Part shown: positions 59,801 to 64,000 of the stretch, piece by piece
Layout of the letters: each line of letters begins with the position of its first letter
How positions within the stretch are numbered: the stretch's first letter is position 1
Assembly (NCBI RefSeq): GCF_954871325.1
Contig: NC_088775.1
Coordinates: 6,611,561-6,675,560, forward strand
Direction: 5' to 3'
Length of the DNA stretch: 64,000 nt
Source: Gordionus sp. m RMFG-2023
Taxonomy: Eukaryota > Nematomorpha > Gordioida > Chordodea > Parachordodidae
Program-made: the position numbers and the translations under genes
Notes under the pieces: model-generated
The model's input: the letters and a program-made list of their open reading frames with translations, nothing else
What the model was told of the DNA's origin: nothing
Databases searched by the model: none

Positions 59801-62800
59801 TCTCAAATTCTGTTACGCAGAGATTAAGCTTCATAAACCATGTGTTTTCGAGTGAATAGGAAATATTATAAAAGAGTTATCCCTAGTCGATCTCTCTAAC
59901 TCGGTTACACAGAGATAATGACCTATTGGTACCGCATAAACGCATGAATTGTAATCACATTGTATAAGTGAAATCAGACTAAACCCTATTCTCTGTTAAC
60001 ACAAAAACGAACAAATTTGAGGAAGCTAAGCGAAGTCGGTGGGCAAATTTTAAATGATCGTATAGGTTTTTTTTTAATAAGCAATTGATTATAATATTTT
60101 TAAAAAAATTTTATTAGAATAATTCGATTATGACTATTAGATTTTATTGTATGAATTATGAATTAGCTAATTGTTCGTTTTGTTTAAATAAATCAAATTA
60201 CCCTATTCGATTGGTAATTTCGTTTTTAAATAGACCAGATTTATAGTTAAATTTTGAGTTTTATAATATTCAAATAAAATATAAAACAGTTGCAATATGC
60301 CAGAGCCATAGTAAGCAAAATGAGAGTAAATTAGTATATATATATATTTAATAGATTTTTTTTTACTAATAGATTTCGCGATAATTCTGAATATCGATCC
60401 AAGTTTAGTATTATATAATTCGTAAACCCCGGGTCGGCTCCATAAATTTACAAGACTTACTGTCAATTTGTCGCCTTTTATAACGTATTTCTCTCCTTTG
60501 ATCACAATTTCCTGCGAATAATCTTTCAAATAGTAAATTTTAAACTTATCTTTGGAGGAGATATTAAATTTGCCTATATCAAGCTCGACATCATGTTCAC
60601 TGTCATCATGGGCTTCTATATTCACGATTTCGCCTAAATAATTATGTAAATTTTTTTATGTTTAATATTTAGTTATTTTTCAAAAATATCTTTTGTAGAT
60701 ATGGCGACTAAAGAACATTAGATAAAGTTCTGAAAATTTATTTTTTATTTTTAGCTGACAAATTCTTAATTTAATTTTTATTTTTTATAATGTGAAAAAA
60801 TAAATAAATCCCCGATTACAATAAAAGTTGTAATTATCTTTTTTTATTTTTAGAAAAGAGGAGAAAAAATCAAGATTTCCATATATTTTTGTAAAATATA
60901 TCTTGCGCATGGGCCATTTTAAGAGAAATATTTTGGTCGACATTGAAATAAGCTCGCCACCTTTCCAAATATCAATTCCTATGGGAAATTAATGTCTAAA
61001 AAAACAGGTTCTCGTTCAATTCTCGGCCCAGATCCGGAAAGGGATATGCAATGTTTTAATGAATATAATATCCAATTCTAGTTATCCTAAACTAACCAAG
61101 AAAAAAACGGGAGACAATAAGTATATATTTAACTAACCCTTTACATCTAAGCTGATTTCTGCCACAAGAACTTCATCGATCAGTACTCTATATATTCCAG
61201 TAGGAACGCATTTTTCTATGCTGAAATTAAAAGCATTACCATTGATTGTGAGATTTATTAGTTTGGCATCAGTATCAGGAGATTTTACTTGGAGTAACGG
61301 GTCATAGCTATTAGGTGCTAAATAATCGGAAACTGCCGGCCAAATAATAACGAGTGGGTCACAATACCTTATTTCCTTTTTGAATCGTTCCACTATAAAA
61401 TTCGTAAAAAAATAATATTTAACTTTTTCATAACAAATAATCAGGGACAAAAAAATTTATATACTTTCTGCCAGAGTTTAAGATGTTCTTTAAAAACAAA
61501 AAATCCTGAAAAACATTTGATATTTCTAAGAATATATTTTTTGAGAATACTCGAATAATATTATTGATCAAATTTTACCAGAAATTCTAAATCTATTTTG
61601 TAAACAATCCTTTAAGTAAATTTTGTGATTTATGCATAAAAATTATATATAAAAAAAAATTTGATCTTCATTTAAATAAATTATCAATTTTATGATTTTC
61701 AAGAAGAATATAACCGTTTTTTTTGTACAATGCTAAGAAGAAAAAGTGTCGAAAAATTTTATGATTTTTTATTTTACATTTTGCCAATTGAAATGATTTA
61801 TCCTTCGGTTGCTTATCTTTCAGCGAGTATATGCCAACGGTTTCATTCAGGATTTGCACATCTAGCATTGCCAAATTGCCTAACCAATAGCCATTCATTT
61901 CCTTTCTTATTCCATCTTTTTCGTAAATCCACACTGGAAATTTTTCTGGGTTGCCAGCAGCGACTAAAGTCGACATTTTTACTATTTCACCCAAATTTCC
62001 TACTTTTAATTCTTATTTCGATTTTTTTTTTAAATTAAGGGTATGGATAAAATATTTGTGGATAAAAGAAAATTCAATATAAATTATTTTCTTTAATATA
62101 ATATAATCACATGTGTCCATATTATGCAGAGATGCATCGACACCTTATCTTTTTCAAATATAATTTTTTTGGATTTAGCTATTTATATAACTATCTAGTT
62201 TTTTAAAATAAGCCCTGAAAAAAAAAATAATTAATGTAAACGGGTAAGACTAATATTTTTTTTAAAGTACAAATTCTTAAAACAAGGATCGGACACTGTG
62301 AGATATCGGGACATCTATTAATATTAGCTCATATGATAAATAGAAGATGTAGAAAATAAATAAAAGAAAGAAAAAAAATTATTTTACCCAATGGAACTAG
62401 TTGCACATGAGTTTTTTGATATTCATTATTGATTTCAAGGCTTATGCCCTTTGGGGAACGATATAGTTTCTGAGCTGAAACGTGGATGTTTGTGACGTTC
62501 TCTGCTTCTATCCAATCTACATCTCCGACCTCAACCCGATTTGTTTATCCATATGTTCTTAGTATTTTGGAAATGCCCTGTATCCACTATCATATTACAA
62601 TTTTCTAGAGCGTTATCATGACAGTACATCGATATTTCCCCTTATTATAAAAAAAAATAAAATTGTAAAGATACGACCAGGGATGCGAACCCAAACCCGG
62701 GTTCAGGAAATTAAAAATTGTTTTGGGCATTTTTAAACCACAGAATAAACAGAGACCGTATTTAGGACGACTCATGAAGGGGTAAAATGGACCTGGGGAA

Positions 62801-63287
62801 TGTTCGGACCTCTCTTAGGAAATCAGTTTCGATTTAGTACCTGTTATCAAAATTTCAATTAAACGAAATTTAAAATTCTTGAACCTGGGATAGATTTATA
62901 TTCTGCCATATTTATTTGATCAAAATATAAAGTAAATAAAGCCATCATTTTTGTTTTTATGATAGTTTTTTTGGTATTTCTGTAAATATAAGTGCTAAAA
63001 AACATAAAATGGAATCAAACATATTAAACAATTCATGACGTTTCTAAAATTAACAAATGAGGATAATTTTTTTTCCTATCAAGAATTTCGACCTAAATTT
63101 CTGATATTTATATTAAACGAAATCTCGCTATATCTAAAAATAAAAAATTATAATACAATTAACATCAATCACTTAATATGCATCCATTTAATCTTATTAT
63201 TATATTATATACGTATATACCTGATTGGACGATAATAGGACTCCATAAGCAAATTGCTATAATTATTAATCCATATAGTGGGGTCAT
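50569..63287 (-). CDS. Secreted protein of tandem atypical Ig-like modules (10 exons), family not recognised
   Basis: Minus-strand gene inferred from ten exons: 63287-63221, 62640-62388, 61999-61778, 61392-61138, 60633-60367, 58794-58567, 58222-58061, 54303-54052, 53897-53697, 50849-50569. All nine introns are phase 1 and each internal exon, apart from the one-base problem in exon 2, is a multiple of three. Exon 1 encodes a 22-residue signal peptide (MTPLYGLIIIAICLW...). Each following exon holds one module of 54-89 residues ending in a hairpin such as GSYQISYEN, GVYELYNTK, GIYRVLIDE or GIYSLKDK, followed by alternating hydrophobics, as in the F and G strands of Ig-like folds. The canonical F-strand Cys is missing. 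The last exon ends CAA TAA with no membrane segment, giving about 728 residues. I cannot name the family; one-module exons with phase-1 introns are typical of animal extracellular proteins. Additional exons in the long introns are possible. Confidence 0.75.
52315..52982. mobile_element. hAT-type MITE with GATCGGAT-rich ends, carrying a nested MITE
   Basis: Ends TAGGTGTGTATCGATCCC and, inwards from the right, TAGGGATGTACTGATAATTT. Flanks CAAAAAAC (52307-52314) and CAAAATCC (52983-52990) are a likely 8-bp duplication with two mismatches. Both subterminal regions repeat CGGATCGG/CCGATC motifs. Palindromic MITE copy i (52456-52665) is inserted inside. Confidence 0.75.
52456..52665. mobile_element. 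Near-palindromic MITE family, copy i
   Basis: Starts AGTGTTGCAAAAGCATTTCA; the core has AACCTCGAGGCTCAGG and TTTGGCTGAAATATTGATTG. Nested in the element at 52315-52982. Confidence 0.7.
53697..53897 (-). CDS. Ig-like gene, exon 9
   Basis: Starts after TTTAG, ends CTG G|gtaaaa; 67 codons, phase 1-1. Reads MVILTINQVSVLFLEG and DGLIVVKENGVIIKAWFVIT, with the same terminal hairpin pattern as its neighbours. Confidence 0.72.
54052..54303 (-). CDS. Ig-like gene, exon 8
   Basis: Starts after AATTTAG, ends GCT CCT GCA G|gtaagt, a consensus donor; 84 codons, phase 1-1. Reads GTVDRYYDRNMKNPKIFLIK and HDFSIENVDGYLFLEIKP. Confidence 0.78.
54840..56760. other. Unidentified insertion-like block with purine skew
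   Basis: Within intron 7 of the Ig-like gene. The base use differs from both flanks: fewer long A/T runs, and a plus strand rich in A and G. No long frame exists on either strand, and no terminal repeats were found. It may be an unrecognised transposable element or a decayed gene. Confidence 0.4.
56761..58060. other. AT-rich rest of intron 7 of the Ig-like gene
   Basis: No exon or clear repeat. A TCTCGGCAAAATTGTCTGTA motif near 57710 resembles TTTCGGCAAAATTGCCTGTA near 4688, probably a short dispersed repeat scrap. Confidence 0.4.
58061..58222 (-). CDS. Ig-like gene, exon 7
   Basis: 54 codons, phase 1-1, from G|GA ACA (after AATAAAG) to CAG A|gtaaga. Reads GTKKLSVEDGNKYNETFIF and ends EMQYLELRVQ. 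Shorter than the other modules. Confidence 0.72.
58567..58794 (-). CDS. Ig-like gene, exon 6
   Basis: 76 codons, phase 1-1, from G|AT ATT (after AATTTAG) to ACA G|gtatat. Reads DIYHLHDGQPMNFFIKTEI and, at the end, PEMRGSYQISYENCRYTVKL. Confidence 0.75.
58795..60366. other. Intron 5 of the Ig-like gene
   Basis: Mostly AT-rich. Around 59815-59930 two loosely similar stretches share GTTAC-CAGAGAT-A and CATAAAC, perhaps a decayed repeat. No exon was found. Confidence 0.4.
60367..60633 (-). CDS. Ig-like gene, exon 5
   Basis: 89 codons, phase 1-1, from G|GC GAA (after TTATTTAG) to ATT A|gtaaaa. Reads GEIVNIEAHDDSEHDVELD and LTVSLVNLWSRPGVYELYNT. Confidence 0.78.
61138..61392 (-). CDS. Ig-like gene, exon 4
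   Basis: 85 codons, phase 1-1, from G|TG GAA (after TTTTATAG) to AAG G|gttagt. Reads EIRYCDPLVIIWPAVSDYL, LINLTING and FSIEKCVPTGIYRVLIDE. Two Cys (B-strand-like and before the F strand) could pair. Confidence 0.78.
61778..61999 (-). CDS. Ig-like gene, exon 3
   Basis: 74 codons, phase 1-1, ending AAA T|gtaaaa. The start may be 61999 (after GTAG) or 62002 (after AAAG); both keep the frame. Reads GEIVKMSTLVAAGNPEKFPV and LDVQILNETVGIYSLKD. Confidence 0.75.
62388..62640 (-). CDS. Ig-like gene, exon 2 (one base out of frame)
   Basis: From G|GG GAA (after AATAAG) to TTG G|gtaaaa. The first part reads EISMYCHDNALENCNMIVDT and IWINKS; the second VEVGDVDWIEAENVTNIHV and KGISLEINNEYQKTHVQL. The exon is 253 bp, one more than phase allows. 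The shift falls near the GGG (CCC on plus, 62535-62537), so it may be an assembly error or a real frameshift. Confidence 0.6.
63221..63287 (-). CDS. Ig-like gene, exon 1 (signal peptide)
   Basis: ATG at 63287 opens a 22-codon exon with a long hydrophobic core (GLIIIAICLW) and a small/polar end (VQS), then G|gtatat in phase 1. This is the classic first exon of an Ig-type gene and joins exon 2 in frame. Confidence 0.75.
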
Positions 63288-64000
63288 ATTTTTTTTTTGA
63301 GTCGGAAACAATCTTTTAATTATTTTCAAATATTTATTAAAAGAAATATTAGGTATTTATCATTTAGTGCCTGCATACCACCTGTAAAATAACAATACTT
63401 CATAGTTTTAAATAATACATAAAATAAATGACAATTTTAATTTGTTATAGCTGATTAAAAAAATATGATTTTTTTTTTGTATACAACTTATTCGTGGGCA
63501 TGTTCTCCTTTTTTTAGATATTAAAATTCATAAAATTTGCAATTAGTTTTAAGAGCTTCAAAAAATATAATAATTGTGGAGTATTTTATCAAATACGCCT
63601 AGATTTTGAATAAAATTATCAAGCCCCTATTTTTAAAATACATTAATCTTAAATTATATAATGTTTATAACCTTTAAACCATACCATATTCTATGAACCT
63701 AGATTTCAGAGCTGAGTTGTCACACAATGAGGGTTGAAAATTTACTAAACTATTGGACAGGCAAGATGTATAAAATATTATTTTAAAATAATGATTTTCC
63801 AGGGTGTTTAGAAGAAATTTATGTTTAAAAAACTACTCATTTTAAATTCAAAAAAATAAACCACACTATATACATCCTTTTTAATTAAAAACCATATTTT
63901 TATTTTTTAAAAAAACTGCCATGTTTTGATTAAAAAAATACTGCAAAAATTAATTAATTTTAAAACTGTGCATATCATGAAAACCCTAAAAACTTAAGTC
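63288..64000. other. Upstream flank of the Ig-like gene
   Basis: AT-rich presumed promoter/5' region for the minus-strand gene. No further exon or clear promoter motif is recognisable. Confidence 0.4.

Noticed and set aside
60985-61050. GTTCTCGTTCAATTC, resembling a tRNA T-arm
   Set aside because: No A box, acceptor stem or anticodon arm at the right distance.
61730-62038. 102-codon plus-strand frame
   Set aside because: Antisense shadow of exon 3 of the Ig-like gene.

Overview
This window comes from an animal nuclear genome that is very AT-rich, full of introns and packed with small DNA transposons. The host genes are metazoan in character: QTRT1, USP7 with its MATH domain, and a secreted gene built from one-domain exons joined by phase-1 introns. 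hAT-type elements and MITEs dominate the spaces between exons, with one LINE family and a SINE-like repeat. I cannot name the lineage from sequence alone; an invertebrate with roughly three-quarters A+T is the safest statement.

Layout. (1) 1-5662, plus strand: the 3' half of the queuine tRNA-ribosyltransferase catalytic subunit gene (QTRT1), five exons, entering from the left edge. A degraded hAT transposon sits in its first intron and a SINE-like repeat in its second. (2) 5663-9073: intergenic, with a diverged tandem array of about 275-bp units and scraps of transposons. (3) 9074-13633, plus: a two-exon gene for an unrecognised single-pass membrane protein with a Thr/Asn-rich ectodomain and a charged tail. 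(4) 13634-23251: gene-poor; it holds a hAT-type MITE with perfect target duplications, a rearranged LINE whose reverse transcriptase is split between strands, a second LINE relic and a second SINE-like copy. (5) 23252-44503, plus: the USP7 ubiquitin protease gene, which I resolved into 32 coding exons from the N-terminal MATH domain through the catalytic domain to the C-terminal ubiquitin-like domains. Its introns carry two hAT elements and several MITEs. (6) 44504-50568: intergenic, with MITEs. (7) 50569-63287, minus: a ten-exon gene for a signal-peptide-bearing protein made of atypical, cysteine-poor, beta-sandwich (Ig-like) modules. Every intron is phase 1. It is the least explained gene here.

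The genes do not form an operon or pathway. QTRT1 modifies tRNA, USP7 removes ubiquitin, and the other two encode a surface and a secreted protein. The strongest shared theme is transposon load: at least nine copies of one near-palindromic MITE family, several hAT families with different ends, and nested insertions. All exon boundaries were inferred by eye from splice consensus, reading phase and remembered family sequences; no alignment or search was run.
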